DNA of 64,000 nucleotides from the NCBI GenBank assembly GCA_032716605.1, contig CM064512.1, positions 30,710,038-30,774,037 on the forward strand, read 5' to 3'. The notes below the pieces were generated by a model. The model had not been told where the DNA came from. It worked only from the letters and a program-made list of their open reading frames with translations, and made no database searches. Both the position numbers and the translations under genes were made by a program. Source of the stretch: Paralithodes platypus. Taxonomy: Eukaryota > Arthropoda > Malacostraca > Decapoda > Lithodidae. Positions 19,747-30,062 of the stretch are shown piece by piece; the stretch's first letter is position 1; each line of letters begins with the position of its first letter.

Positions 19747-20146
19747 CCTAAATTTCCCCCATATTTTTCTTATTTAGACCATTTTATGTCTCCGTCCTTA
19801 ACGTCACCCGCGTCTGGCAGACTAGGTCGACCAGCTAAACGCTCGGGACGGAGCATATACCAAATTTAATAAATAATAAATGTGTTCCCCCCCCCCCTTT
19901 TAGAAAAATGCTACTACCACAGGTACCCACTAACATCTGGGATAAGAAATCAATGATTAACTAAATATTTACCACTTTAGCTTCATTCTTGTACCTAAAT
20001 TCTCCCTATTATTTGATAATTTAGGCCATTTTTATGTTTCTGTCCTTTAATGTCACCTGCGTCTGAAAGACCAAGTAGACCAGCTAAATGCTCGGGACGG
20101 AGCATATATGACATTTAATTCAATAATAAATATATTCCCTCCCCCT
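19747..20146 (+). repeat. Duplicated 150-bp leader segment of BEL-A
   Basis: 19747-19896 and 19994-20146 are related copies: CCTAAATT start, GTCACC(C/T)GCGTCTG, then GCTCGGGACGGAGCATATA in both, ending in a C-run. They lie between the SGNH ORF and gag. CTCGGGACGGAGC could form a small hairpin. Function unknown; possibly a packaging or translation-control region. Confidence 0.75.
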
Positions 20147-20377
20147 ACTACCGTGCGTTCGTTCCCACGTATTAGGTAAATTATATTGTGGACTTAATGT
20201 TTTCAACTAATTATTCATCTGAATTTGTAGCAAATAATGGTACGCATATAATGCTAAAGATTAACAGCTAAATTGAGTATGTGTTAGGCTATATCTAAAT
20301 ATAATTTTGATTGTTGAAAATTAGTCTTCAGTATAAACATTAATAATAGTCCAGAAAATAATTACCCATTTTCCAAA

Positions 20378-21922
20378 ATGACTGATACACACTTGAGAAA
20401 ATCTATGGTGGGGAAATTAGGCTGGGGAACTAGAGCATTAAATAATTGTCAGGAGGTAAAAAAACATGACCCCTGTCCAAGGGAGCTGTTAAAATCTCAA
20501 ATCCAAGATCTTAAAACCCGGTGGGCTAATTATGAAGAGTCTTGCAATAAATTGGAGGACTTTTGCATCAAACAAGAACAATCTGAAAGGTTTGAGGAAT
20601 TACAGCGAGCCTATGCAAATGCCCGTGAAAATTATTTGGATCAACTAGCTGGGTTCAAATCCTTGGCGACAGAGACAGTTACCGAAACAGGGAGTAATGG
20701 TACCAGTAATGGTACTGCGGTTCCGGGACAACAAAGCTTTAAGTTGCTACCTATAACCTTACCTGAATTTGAATGGCAATCTGATTGGAATACCTTTTGG
20801 GACAAATTTAAAGGTTTAGTTTATGACAGGTTAGATATTTCTGCAGCAAATACATTTTCATACTTGTTGGGTCAACTTAAGGGTTTTGAATTGGATTTTA
20901 TCAAGGAACTTCCCATAACAGATGCCAATTATACAGCAGCTCTAGACGTACTCAAGGAGAATTTTGAAGATACGGAGTTGACTCTACAGCGCCTAGTTTA
21001 CAAATTGCTGGAGTTATCAGGACCAAAGCATACGTACCAGGATCTTCAGTCATTCCGGATCAGCTTGAATTGTGTTTTGAAATCACTTAATACCCAGAAA
21101 GATCTTGATTCAGCTTCTTGGCTTTTGAACCATATTGTACAACAAAAGCTCTCTCAGAAAACCTGTGATGAATTGTACCACAGGTATAAGAAGAACTACT
21201 TCACGTATCAAGAGATAGAAGAGGGTTTAAGAGAGCTGTGCAAACACATGCAGGTTTCCAAGAAGGATAGCCGTATCAAGGAAGGAGACAACAAGGTTAA
21301 ATACACAAAAGTGTCTACAACAGGGACTAAGGAAAAAGCAAAACCGTTCAAGAAGGAAGAGGTTGGTACCTATGTGACATCCGTCCAGCAGAATAATCAA
21401 ACTAATACAGTATCTAAAACAAAAGGTGTTTGGGAGAGAAAAAATTCCCGTCTCAATTCTCCAGTGACCCAAGAAGTAACCAGAGATATTAATCCCACAC
21501 CAGGGATAAACCAAGAAAACCGGAAGGTGTGTATGCTATGTTCAGAACAACATTCCACAGTGTATTGTAGGACTTACCCAAATCTTAAGGCTAGACTTCC
21601 AGGACTCATCGAACTAGGTAAGTGTCTTGTTTGGGTAGGACTTCCATGGATGATAAATGCCCCTGAATTACCAACTAACTACCAGAGTTCAAGATGTCAA
21701 TTAAATAAAATGGTGGAGAGATTGCGTCAACATCCTGAACGACTGGACATTTATCATAAAATAATTCAAGAGCAGTTGGAAAATGACTTTATTGAAGAGG
21801 TCCCAGGTGAAATAAACCATAAAGAGGGTCATTACCTTCCTCATCATGCTGTAAGTAAGGACCAACCATCAGAGTGGTATCTAACTGCAGTTCTCGAGCA
21901 GCGAAGAATGAAGCAAGTCTAA
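20378..21922 (+). CDS. BEL-A Gag, fused in frame to the start of RT by an internal deletion
   Basis: A 514-codon frame. Residues 30-95 are coiled-coil-like (KSQIQDLKTRWANYEESC). Residues 125-250 hold the DUF1759-type gag core (LPEFEWQSDWNTFWDKFK, LLGQLKGF). A zinc-knuckle-like CMLCSEQHSTVYC lies at about 386-398. At about 21640 the frame jumps directly into PELPTNYQSS...L..MVERL and HYLPHHAV, which are the N-terminal RT blocks of BEL/Pao pol. The protease and the intervening several hundred codons are missing. The join lies beside a perfect donor-like AGGTAAGT at 21612-21619. After HHAVSKD the frame leaves the RT sense and ends at 21922. Confidence 0.8.
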   Translation: MTDTHLRKSMVGKLGWGTRALNNCQEVKKHDPCPRELLKSQIQDLKTRWANYEESCNKLEDFCIKQEQSERFEELQRAYANARENYLDQLAGFKSLATETVTETGSNGTSNGTAVPGQQSFKLLPITLPEFEWQSDWNTFWDKFKGLVYDRLDISAANTFSYLLGQLKGFELDFIKELPITDANYTAALDVLKENFEDTELTLQRLVYKLLELSGPKHTYQDLQSFRISLNCVLKSLNTQKDLDSASWLLNHIVQQKLSQKTCDELYHRYKKNYFTYQEIEEGLRELCKHMQVSKKDSRIKEGDNKVKYTKVSTTGTKEKAKPFKKEEVGTYVTSVQQNNQTNTVSKTKGVWERKNSRLNSPVTQEVTRDINPTPGINQENRKVCMLCSEQHSTVYCRTYPNLKARLPGLIELGKCLVWVGLPWMINAPELPTNYQSSRCQLNKMVERLRQHPERLDIYHKIIQEQLENDFIEEVPGEINHKEGHYLPHHAVSKDQPSEWYLTAVLEQRRMKQV

Positions 21923-22608
21923 ACGATTGTCTCTATGTAGGACCAAATCTGACTGAAATACTGGGTGATGTACTATTAAAATTCATGACGAAGAGATTTG
22001 GGTTTGTGGCAGATATCTCCAAAGCCTTTTTGAGAATAGGGTTAAAGGAGCAGGACCGCAAATTCACAAAGTTCCTTTGGCCTGAAGATCCTTTTCAGCC
22101 TGGTGGGTGGATAAAAGAATACCGCTTTCGGTCAGTGTTGTTTGGTTCCTGCTCTAGTCCTTTCTTGTTGTGCAGCACTTTGAGATATCATTTCCAGAAG
22201 ACAGAGAAACCGGAAATGGGTCAACTGTTTTACGTGGATAATCTTCAGGGCATTGCCGACAGTGGAGAAGAGGTGATTGAAATCTAAAATTTGGCAAGGC
22301 AAGAATGTAATAAAGCCAATATGCCACTACAAAGTTGGAATTCAAACTCTCACATTCTTTTGGACCAGATAAGAAGAGACGATCCTGACTATCAACTACC
22401 AGAATATCAACCAGTACTAGGATTGCTGTGGAAAACAACTACTGATGAGATGTCTCTAAAGCCCCTCAAGTTTCCCGATGTAAAACTCACAAAACGTACA
22501 CTCTTAAGTCAGGTCTCTATGATGTTCGACCCATTGGGCATATTTAGTCCCATATCAATTAAAGGGAAGATTTTAGTTCAGGAGGCCTGGAGAGAAGCAC
22601 TGAGTTAG
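21874..22608 (+). pseudogene. BEL-A reverse transcriptase, degraded
   Basis: Two frames separated by a TAA at about 22287. The first has DCSSRA...SLNDCLYVGPNL, then FVADISKAFLRIGL (first catalytic Asp), FGSCSSPFLL, and FYVDNL, where the last Asp of the YVDD box is Asn. The second (22291-22608) has PLQSWNSN, LGLLW and MFDPLGIFSP, typical of the BEL/Pao RT-RNase H connection, and ends at a TAG. Catalytically dead as it stands. Confidence 0.85.
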
Positions 22609-22650
22609 GATACTCCATTACCTGAAAAGTATACAGAAGAGTGGAACAAA

Positions 22651-23562
22651 TTGCAGGTGGAATATGAGAAGGTATCCTCAGTCAAGTTTCCTAGAAGATG
22701 TGATCCTACCTCTGATAATGAGTGTGCTCAATTGCACATATTTTGTGATGCCTCATATAAGGCGTATGGTGCAGTAGCTTATTGTGTCACTGAAGTCCGA
22801 TCTACTATGATTATGTCCAAATCCCGAGTAGCGCCATTAAAACAACGTACCCTTCCACAGTTGGAGCTGACCGCTGTTGAATTGGGAACTAGGTTAGCTA
22901 CTTATTTGAATGGTATGTTTCCCCTTTTAGGTGAGACATATATATGGACAGATAGTGAGATATGTTTGCACTGGATAGCTAAGGATGATAGTCACATAGT
23001 TTATGTGCGTAACAGAGTACACAAAATAAAGGAACTGCAAATGAACTATACATTCATGCATGTTAAGTCCAAGGATAATCCGGCTGACTTGGTGAGCCGA
23101 GGTGTTGGTGTCAAGAAACTGATTAACGAAATTCTGTGGTTTCAGGGTCCGGTTTGGCTGCGTCAGAGTGATTGGCCAGAACAAAAATCATACCAGAAGG
23201 TTAATGATGATAAAGTTCATATGGACCCAATAATTATCCCAGAGCCTTCAGTGATTGACATCACCAAGTTCTCCAATTTGGACAAACTATTAACTGTAAC
23301 TAAATTTGTCTTTAGGTTCCTGAGCAAGAAGGTAAAGATGGATGAATTAGACCCACTTACCTACTGGATCAGAAGGATACAAGCTGAAAAGTATGAGGAG
23401 GAATTAACACAGCTACATAAACCCAGTCCCAAGCCAACCAAAAGGATGAAGGACCTTGGGCTGTATCTAGACAATCAAGAATTAATATGTTGTCGAGGTC
23501 GTATTGGTAAAGCTGATCTACCCCTTAAAACTCGGCATCCGATCCTATTGCCCAAGGATTGA
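22651..23562 (+). pseudogene. BEL-A RNase H domain and linker to integrase
   Basis: Begins in the frame following the RT stop. LHIFCDASYKAYGAVAY is the first RNase H Asp block, LPQLELTAVELG contains the Glu, and IWTDSEICLHWI and KDNPADLVSRG carry the later Asp residues, so the four acidic positions appear intact. The frame ends at a TGA at 23560 just before the integrase zinc finger. Confidence 0.85.
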
Positions 23563-23574
23563 GACCTCACCAAA

Positions 23575-24818
23575 TTGATGGTTTTAAAAGCGTACGAAAC
23601 TACTAAACACGGTGGGGTAGCAGACACTCTAGCCTATATGCGACAAACATATTGGATACCCCAGGGACGACAAGCTGTTAAACGCTGTATCAAGAATTGC
23701 ATTATTTGCAAGAGGTATACAGCTATAGCTATTCCTTACCCTGGACCACCAGCTCTTCCGCCAGACCGCATTCACCAAAGGACACCGTTTGAGGTAACAG
23801 GTATAGATTATACTGGTGCCATCACTCTCACAGGAGATGATGGTCCACCCAAGAAGGTTTACATATGTCTATTCACCTGTACCAGCACTCGGGCTATCCA
23901 TTTGGAAATAGCGGAGGACATTAGCTCGGAAACCTTTATAAATTTATTTAGAAGATTTGCCACTCAGCGAAGTTGTCCCAGACGTTTGATTAGTGACAAT
24001 GGAAACATTTTGTGGGCGCATCACCGTTGGTTTCTGAAATATTAAAGAGCAATGCAGTACAGCAAATGTTAGATTCTAGAAATTATTATTGGTCATTCAC
24101 AACTCCCAGAGCCCCTTGGCAAAATGGATTTACAGATTACAGGTATCGTGAAATCGTGCCTGAAAAGGGTTCTTCACAAGTCCAAGGTCACCTTGGATGA
24201 GTTAAGAACTGTTGTCACCGAAATAGAAACCAGAGTAAATAATCGACCACTAACGTATCAAGATGACTCCAATCTGGAAATTGAGGCCTTAACACCGGCT
24301 CATTTATTATATGGTAGACGATTGGACCCAGTCCCCCGTTTGGACGTGACCGAGGAATTAGTGGATCCCTCCGTTAATGAAGCAGATGCACACTTGCGAC
24401 GAAGCTACCATAAACTCTGCAAAATACTGGCCGCCTGGAACAAACATTGGGCATCTGAGTATATCTTGAGCCTACGGGAGAGGTTTTATGGTGCGAATTC
24501 TGCTAGTAACCGTCACAAACCGGTAGTGGGAGACATAGTCTTGTTGAAAATGGACCAACCTCACTCTAAATGGCCCTTAGCAAGGATCCAAGAAGTCTAT
24601 CCTGATTCCGAAGGAGTTATCAGAACCGTTAAGGTTGTATCTCGAGGACAAACCACTCTCTGAACTGTAGATCGTCTCATACCTATGGAACTCGCCATCC
24701 CACCAGAAGAAGAACAGCAACCCATAGTAATAGGGAGCCGAAGACCACCACGAGCAGCTGCTGCGGGGTCTAGAAGAAATTGGCGTGATTTGTTAGCCGC
24801 AGGTGATATAACATGATG
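23575..24818 (+). pseudogene. BEL-A integrase, frameshifted
   Basis: 23575-24045 has an H/C zinc finger (TTKHGGVAD ... CIKNCIICKR) and the first two core acids in GIDYTGAI and ISDNG. A frameshift at about 24020 leads to APWQNGFTDYRYREIV (24012-24200), where the third acid would normally sit in a WQNGFTE context, so that region is damaged. The C-terminal part continues at 24124-24660 (IVKSCLKRVL, NNRPLTYQ, LTPAHLLYGR, GDIVLL, WPLARI) and, past a TGA, to 24818. Confidence 0.85.
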
Positions 24819-24848
24819 CGACACATCATACTTCACCGGGCCCCAATC

Positions 24849-25450
24849 TGTGAGAAATAAATTTACTACACCGGTATCTGGGGAATGTTGGCAACAACCT
24901 TCCGATAGGGTAACCTCACTAGAGTGAACAATTTCCTACCAGATCCCGGTGATTGTATATATTGTAGAGATTAATTAATGTTAGGTAATTTAGTACTGTA
25001 CAAGAATACCTTGATCAAGTTAATTTAGTTATAAAACCTTGTAGAAATAAATTTAGAAGAACTGTAAAGAGGATCAGTTTAAATAATCCCGCGACCGCAT
25101 ACGCGATCCACCGTTTGCTTTAGGGTCGTTAATATCTTGATATTATGTTCACTAAATCGTTGTGAAACGATGTTCACCCTTATAATTTTATAATTTAAAT
25201 GCTGATAATTATTTATATGATTTCGTGAAGAGGGAATGAACCCTTGGTAACGAATTAATATATAGTTTATTTAAGAGTCGGAAATTGAAGTTCCGATCAG
25301 ACGCTAGTAAACTTTTGAACGGTAGAGACGTGTCCCGTGATCTCCTCCACCACAATCCCCGCGCCAGGCCCGGAGTCCTGACCCTTTAACCCTGGTCTAC
25401 CGAAGCCGGAATCCTCGAAACTACACCAGGACCCTAGTATAGCTAAGTCA
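24849..25450 (+). repeat. 3' LTR of BEL-A, part 1
   Basis: Starts TGTGAGAAATAAATTTAC after a purine-poor GGGCCCCAATC stretch. It is nearly identical to 15812-16400. It ends at the TTAA (25451-25454) where the piggyBac element enters. Confidence 0.92.
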
Positions 25451-25862
25451 TTAACCCTCCAGCCCCGGGGGCTATAGCTTACGACTGTGCTCCGGTACCG
25501 GGTGTTTTGACGATCTTTGGCCTATGTTAACTACTCTGTAAGTCAATGAATATGTCATGTAATGTTGTGAATAAAAAAGAATAATGTTCCACAAACCTTC
25601 CTCTGTCGAATGGCGTTGAGTAGAGGTCTCTAGCCCCTCTGGTTGCATAATGGTGAGCGCGGGAAGACGAGTGCTTTTCGGCGGCAAATTCTTCCCGCGT
25701 TCGGAAGCGTCGCCCCGGCCATGGCTACGACGCACCTAGCCGCTCGTCGCGCCAAAGTATTTATCTCCCTTAGACGATTTTAGTGTTTGATATTGAGAAT
25801 GTGATGTTTATTTGATATTTTCTAGTTATTTTGAGGCCAATTATATAAAATATGTTTATTAG

Positions 25863-26553
25863 GGTATCACTGTCACTGATATTGCTAATTTTCACTCGAT
25901 ACCGTACATTTTATTAGTAATTGAGGTAGCTTATTGTTGTATTAGGCACTGATTATTCGTTATCACAGGTGTTTATTATACTTTGGCCATCAAATATTAG
26001 GTCTTGTGTCACTTTCACTTTGACAAATATGCTTTAGAGAGTGTCACTGTCACTAATAATGCTCATTTTCACTCGATACCGTACATTTTATTAGTAATTG
26101 AGGTAGGTTATTGTTGTATTAGGCACTGATTATTCGTTATCACAGGTGTTTATTATACTTTGGCCATCAAATATTAGGTCTTGTGTCACTTTCACTTTGA
26201 CAAATATGCTTTAGAGAGTGTCACTGTCACTGATAATGCTCATTTTCACTCGATACCGTACATTTTATTAGTAATTGAGGTAGGTTATTGTTGTATTAGG
26301 CACTGATTATTCGTTATCACAGGTGTTTATTATACTTTGGCCATCAAATATTAGGTCTTGTGTCACTTTCACTTTGACAAATATGCTTTAGAGAGTGTCA
26401 CTGTCACTGATAATGCTCATTTTCACTCGATACCGTACATTTTATTAGTAATTGAGGTAGGTTATTGTTGTATTAGGCACTGATTATTCGTTATCACAGG
26501 TATTTATTATACTTTGGCCATCAAATATTAGGTCTTGTGTCACTTTCACTTAG
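25863..26553. repeat. 177-bp tandem repeat, about 3.9 copies
   Basis: The block TTCACTCGATACCGTACA recurs at 25891, 26068, 26245 and 26422, an exact 177-base period with very few differences. Each unit contains several GTCACT motifs. It lies between the left TIR and the 3' end of the transposase gene. Its near-identity implies recent amplification; it could serve as a subterminal binding region, but that is inference. Confidence 0.95.
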
Positions 26554-26820
26554 TTATATGATTTGTAAACGTTTTATATACAATTTATTGTGTCTTTTTT
26601 CACTGATTTATATATTTCTATAGGTTCTAATCATATGAATGTCACTTGGTATATACATATGTGTCACTTTCACATATTATTATGGTGTAATTGTATTTGT
26701 ATCAATGTTCTCATAATACATGACTTTTGTATTACAATACATTGGTTTTCTTCCACTTTTTGCCTATATATAATTATAGTGTACATATTGTCATTTTATT
26801 TGGCAATTTCAGTATGATTA

Positions 26821-29706
26821 TTAGAACTCCAGCTTGGAGTGGTAATCAAAGAAGCACTCTAAAGCACAGAGTGCCACCTTGCACTCCACACACTCCAGGG
26901 TTGACTTTTTACCTGACCTCGGCTTCACCCTGCTGTTGTAGCAGACATGGCACCGCTTCTGCTGTGTTCTTCCGGATTCATTCTGAGGCAGGGAACCAAG
27001 CCTGTGCCTAATCAAGTATTGAGCACACTGCAAGCGGTCAATAACGGCGGGCCCAGGATGTGCCACTGCCCTCTGTGGCATAGCATACTTCTCCAGGAGC
27101 TCCGTCAACACCTGCTTTTGGAACCTCCGCAGGCTATTGAACTTCATGGGTGTGTTCACATTCCGAAGCTTGTATATGTTGTAGGCATTCAGAACTGACA
27201 TGTCCACCATATGCAGAAAGAACTTTTTGTACCATCTGCACGAGGTACGCAGGCAGTCAATGAAGCCTATCTGCATGTCGGACTTGTCCACCAGCCTCAT
27301 GTTGATGTTGTAGTCCAGGACAGCATCGGGCTTGGTCACCCTGGCCTGGGTGCGGCGATCCACCTTGCCAGTCTCCACCATTTCCCCCTTGTGGATGGTG
27401 GTCAGGAGGTTGACCTTCCGCTGGTCGTGCCAGTGGATAGCCAGAATGGGCCCCGACTTCTTCTTGAACACATCACCTTTTTTGGTCTTTGGAGGGAAAG
27501 GTGGCATGCCCTTCCTTTTCCCTCGTACTGTGCCTACAGTCCCCGTCTTGCGCTCATGCAGGTACTGTGAGAGAGTGGGGGACGTGTAATAATTGTCCGT
27601 GTAGAGGACGTGATTCTTGTGAAAGTAGCGGTCCATCATGGCTTGCACCACTGCTCCGCCAAAGCCAATGAGGGGGTCCACAAGCAAGTCCCCTTCCTTC
27701 CCGCTGTAGACCAGGAAGTCCAGGACATACCCAGTTTGGCAGTCGCACAGCACAAAGAATTTTATGCCAAAGCGATGTCTTTTTGAGGGGATGTACTGCC
27801 GGAAGCTGAGTTTTCCCCGGAACAGCACAAGAGACTCGTCAATGACGACCTTGCGGAAGGGCTTGAAGTAGGAGGTGAAGCGTTCTCGCATCATCTCATA
27901 CAACGTCCTAATCTTCCACAGCTTGTCTGGGAGGTGGACGTCAAGGTTGGTGACAAGATGGAGCGCTGCGAGGATATCAAGGTACCGGTCGCGAGACATA
28001 TATTTCCCGAAGGCAGGGGTGGATATCAGATCATTGGTGATCCAATAGTCAGGCAACCTATGCTTCTTGACATGAGGCATTAGCATGGTGAGTGCCAGGA
28101 ACACCATGAACTCTTTATGAGTCACTGGGGTCCACTGCCTCATGTGGCCCTTGGTCACCTTTCCCAAAAAGTGGACCTGGAATTGGTGCTGCTTATTTGT
28201 CTCTTTGACAACATAGCCTACCACCTCCTCATCAAAGAAGGCCTCAAACAGTTCGTGTGGTGGAGCATTGGGGCCTGCAGGAAAATTGGGGGTAACGCCT
28301 GAACCCTCCAGTACCTCATCAAAAGCTGGCACATCAGGGTTGTATCCATCCTCATCAACTACGTCTTGCCACTAAAAAACGTAGAATGGGTCTTGTCTAC
28401 GCTGACGAGGAGCTCCAGCTGGTGGCCCAGCACGCCCACGGCCAACTCGGGAGGCGCGCGCCCTAGGGCGGCGAGGGCGGCGGCCAGGGCGGTGGGCAGC
28501 ACGACGGGCAGCACGACGCCGGGCCAAGCGGATGGGTCGAGGGTCGTCGATGTCCATATAGTCATCGTCAGAGTGGTCATCTTGCCCTGACGGTGGACCT
28601 ATGTAATCATGGCCAGAGTCTTGAGAGAGGTGCCCTTCATCATCAGTGGCCCCCACATAATCTGGCGGGGAACCAGTGATGCGTGGGCGGCGTGCGGGTG
28701 GGCGAGGTGGGGAAGGAGTGGCAGGTGAGGCTGTGTCCCCCCGAGGTCCCGGGCTCCTTGGCCTGCGACGAGTGACAGAAAGCAATGTTTCACTGTCACA
28801 AAGCCCAGGTATTGGTGATGCGAGCTCAAAGACTTCTTCAGGAAGACATGTTGAAGGCGGGAGAGGTGGGGAGGACCGTGGGGAAAGTTGCGGGGACGTA
28901 TGGCTGGGGCCGGCCGGGGTGGACGCCGCGGGAGCCTCGAACAAAACTCTCTTACTTTTCTTAATTTTCTTGGTAGATTTCCTACCTTTCCCCTTTTCGG
29001 CAGCAGTATGTCTCCTGTCGGGGGACCTAGGAGGCAAATAGGCCGAAAGTGTGGGGTCCTCAACCCTTGGCAATGGTGGGGGTGGTGGGGAAGAATGCGG
29101 GGCATCCGGGTCATCTTGGGTGGCGTGGGTAGATAAGGGAGACAATGGCGGACGAGAAGGGTCACCACGCTGACCCTCACTCACAGCCTCATCCTCACCA
29201 AGTAGTTTTGCTTGTTCCCTAGCTGCCGCGGCCGCCTTCTCAAGTATTTTCTGCTTATACAAATGTAGCTTGAAAGGCGATTTACCTGGGGAAGGGCTTG
29301 GCGTCGTGTCACTTAAGCGAAATTTGGTGAGTGACCTTGAACTCTCCCACTCGCTCACTCTCTCAAGTTCACTGTCTTTAGGTAAACCAGCTTCCTCAAC
29401 AACTGGTACATCACCTTCATCACTCTCATCACTGTCATGTTCTCTCGCAAATCCCAGGAATTGCTCTTCTTTGTCACTCTCATGGCCATAATCACTCGAC
29501 TTATAATTACTGGAGTCGTCACTGACTTCATCATCAACATTATGCTTGGCATCAGCTCGCTCATAAAGTCTCAATGTCGTCTCAATACCTCCGGGAGATA
29601 ACACATTTAGGCGATGGCGTCGGGGTAAGGCGCGACGAACAAGCAAGGGCGTCGTAGGAAGCACGGTATCGGACACAGCGGAATCACTATTTGGCGTACT
29701 GTCCAT
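26821..29706 (-). pseudogene. piggyBac transposase with long N-terminal extension, one in-frame TAG
   Basis: From the Met at 29706 the frame is open for 444 codons to a single TAG at 28374-28372. It then continues in the same frame (WQDVVDEDGYNPD) to the stop at 26821, about 960 codons in total. The downstream part is a full DDE_Tnp_1_7 piggyBac catalytic region: VVIDESLVLFRG (D), LYTDNYYTSP (D) and MRLVDKSD (D), with a C-terminal cysteine-rich domain (CHVC...CVEC...C). It cuts and pastes DNA at TTAA. The N-terminal 444 residues are acidic, then Ser/Pro- and Arg-rich, much longer than the roughly 130 residues of typical family members, and GC-rich. Only the TAG prevents a complete product, unless read-through or splicing removes it. 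Confidence 0.88.
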
Positions 29707-29821
29707 GATGGCGTCGGGGTAGATACTGTTGCTGTGGCGTAGTTTACGCCTGGTGGCGCCACCTACCGTCCCACGATACCGAAAATGTACGCGCGGCATT
29801 CGAAAGCACGCATGCAAGCAA

Positions 29822-29893
29822 TGGGCGTTCAAGAGCCCTTCCGGGTTGCGCGGGCCGAGGTTGTTATGGGCGTTCAAGAGCCCATCCGGGTTG
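29822..29893. repeat. Subterminal direct repeat of the piggyBac right end
   Basis: GGGCGTTCAAGAGCCC followed by a CCGGGTTG block occurs twice, about 46 bases apart, the second copy next to the right TIR. Duplicated subterminal sequence is common near transposase-binding ends; the function here is inferred. Confidence 0.7.
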
Positions 29894-29903
29894 GAGGGGT
29901 TAA

Positions 29904-30057
29904 TATACAATGCTTAGTTAGGGCATCCTGAGCGATAGGCTACCATAGTTCATACCATAAGGTAGGCGATCTAAGACTTTATTTTTATTTATGTTTATTA
30001 ATTTTATATTTCGATTGGTGTGGTAAGACATAACCTTTGGCCATATTATCCCCCACA
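29904..30057 (+). repeat. 3' LTR of BEL-A, part 2
   Basis: Resumes TATACAATGCTTAGTTAGGG and runs to CCCCCACA, matching 16432-16586 of the 5' LTR. TATAT follows as the target duplication. Confidence 0.9.
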
Positions 30058-30062
30058 TATAT

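Larger units (their letters stand above)
25455..29899 (-). mobile_element. piggyBac DNA transposon inserted in the BEL-A 3' LTR
   Basis: TTAA flanks both ends (25451-25454, 29900-29903). Ends read CCCTCCAGCCCCGGGGGCT on the left and, reverse-complemented, CCCCTCCAACCCGGATGGGCT on the right, giving imperfect TIRs. The LTR sequence is continuous across it apart from about 16 bases. Inside are a 177-bp tandem array, the transposase on the minus strand, and a 46-bp-spaced duplicate near the right end. Confidence 0.93.
15812..30057 (+). mobile_element. BEL/Pao LTR retrotransposon BEL-A with two nested insertions
   Basis: Has two LTRs (15812-16586 and 24849-25450 + 29904-30057), a primer-binding-like site after the 5' LTR, an SGNH ORF, gag with a DUF1759-like region, and RT, RNase H and integrase remnants. 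The 5-bp TATAT lies on both sides (15807-15811, 30058-30062). Removing the LINE (16851-19251) and piggyBac (25455-29899) leaves about 7.4 kb, a normal BEL/Pao length. Stops, frameshifts and a deletion of protease plus the RT start make it non-autonomous. Confidence 0.9.

Noticed and set aside
25863..26553. CRISPR-like array
   Set aside because: Repeats are 177 bp, contiguous and without unique spacers, and lie inside a eukaryotic transposon.
27211..27570. 119-codon plus-strand frame
   Set aside because: Antisense shadow of the piggyBac catalytic domain.
28599..29180. 193-codon Pro/Arg-rich frame on the minus strand
   Set aside because: Shadow frame of the GC-rich N-terminal part of the piggyBac transposase.
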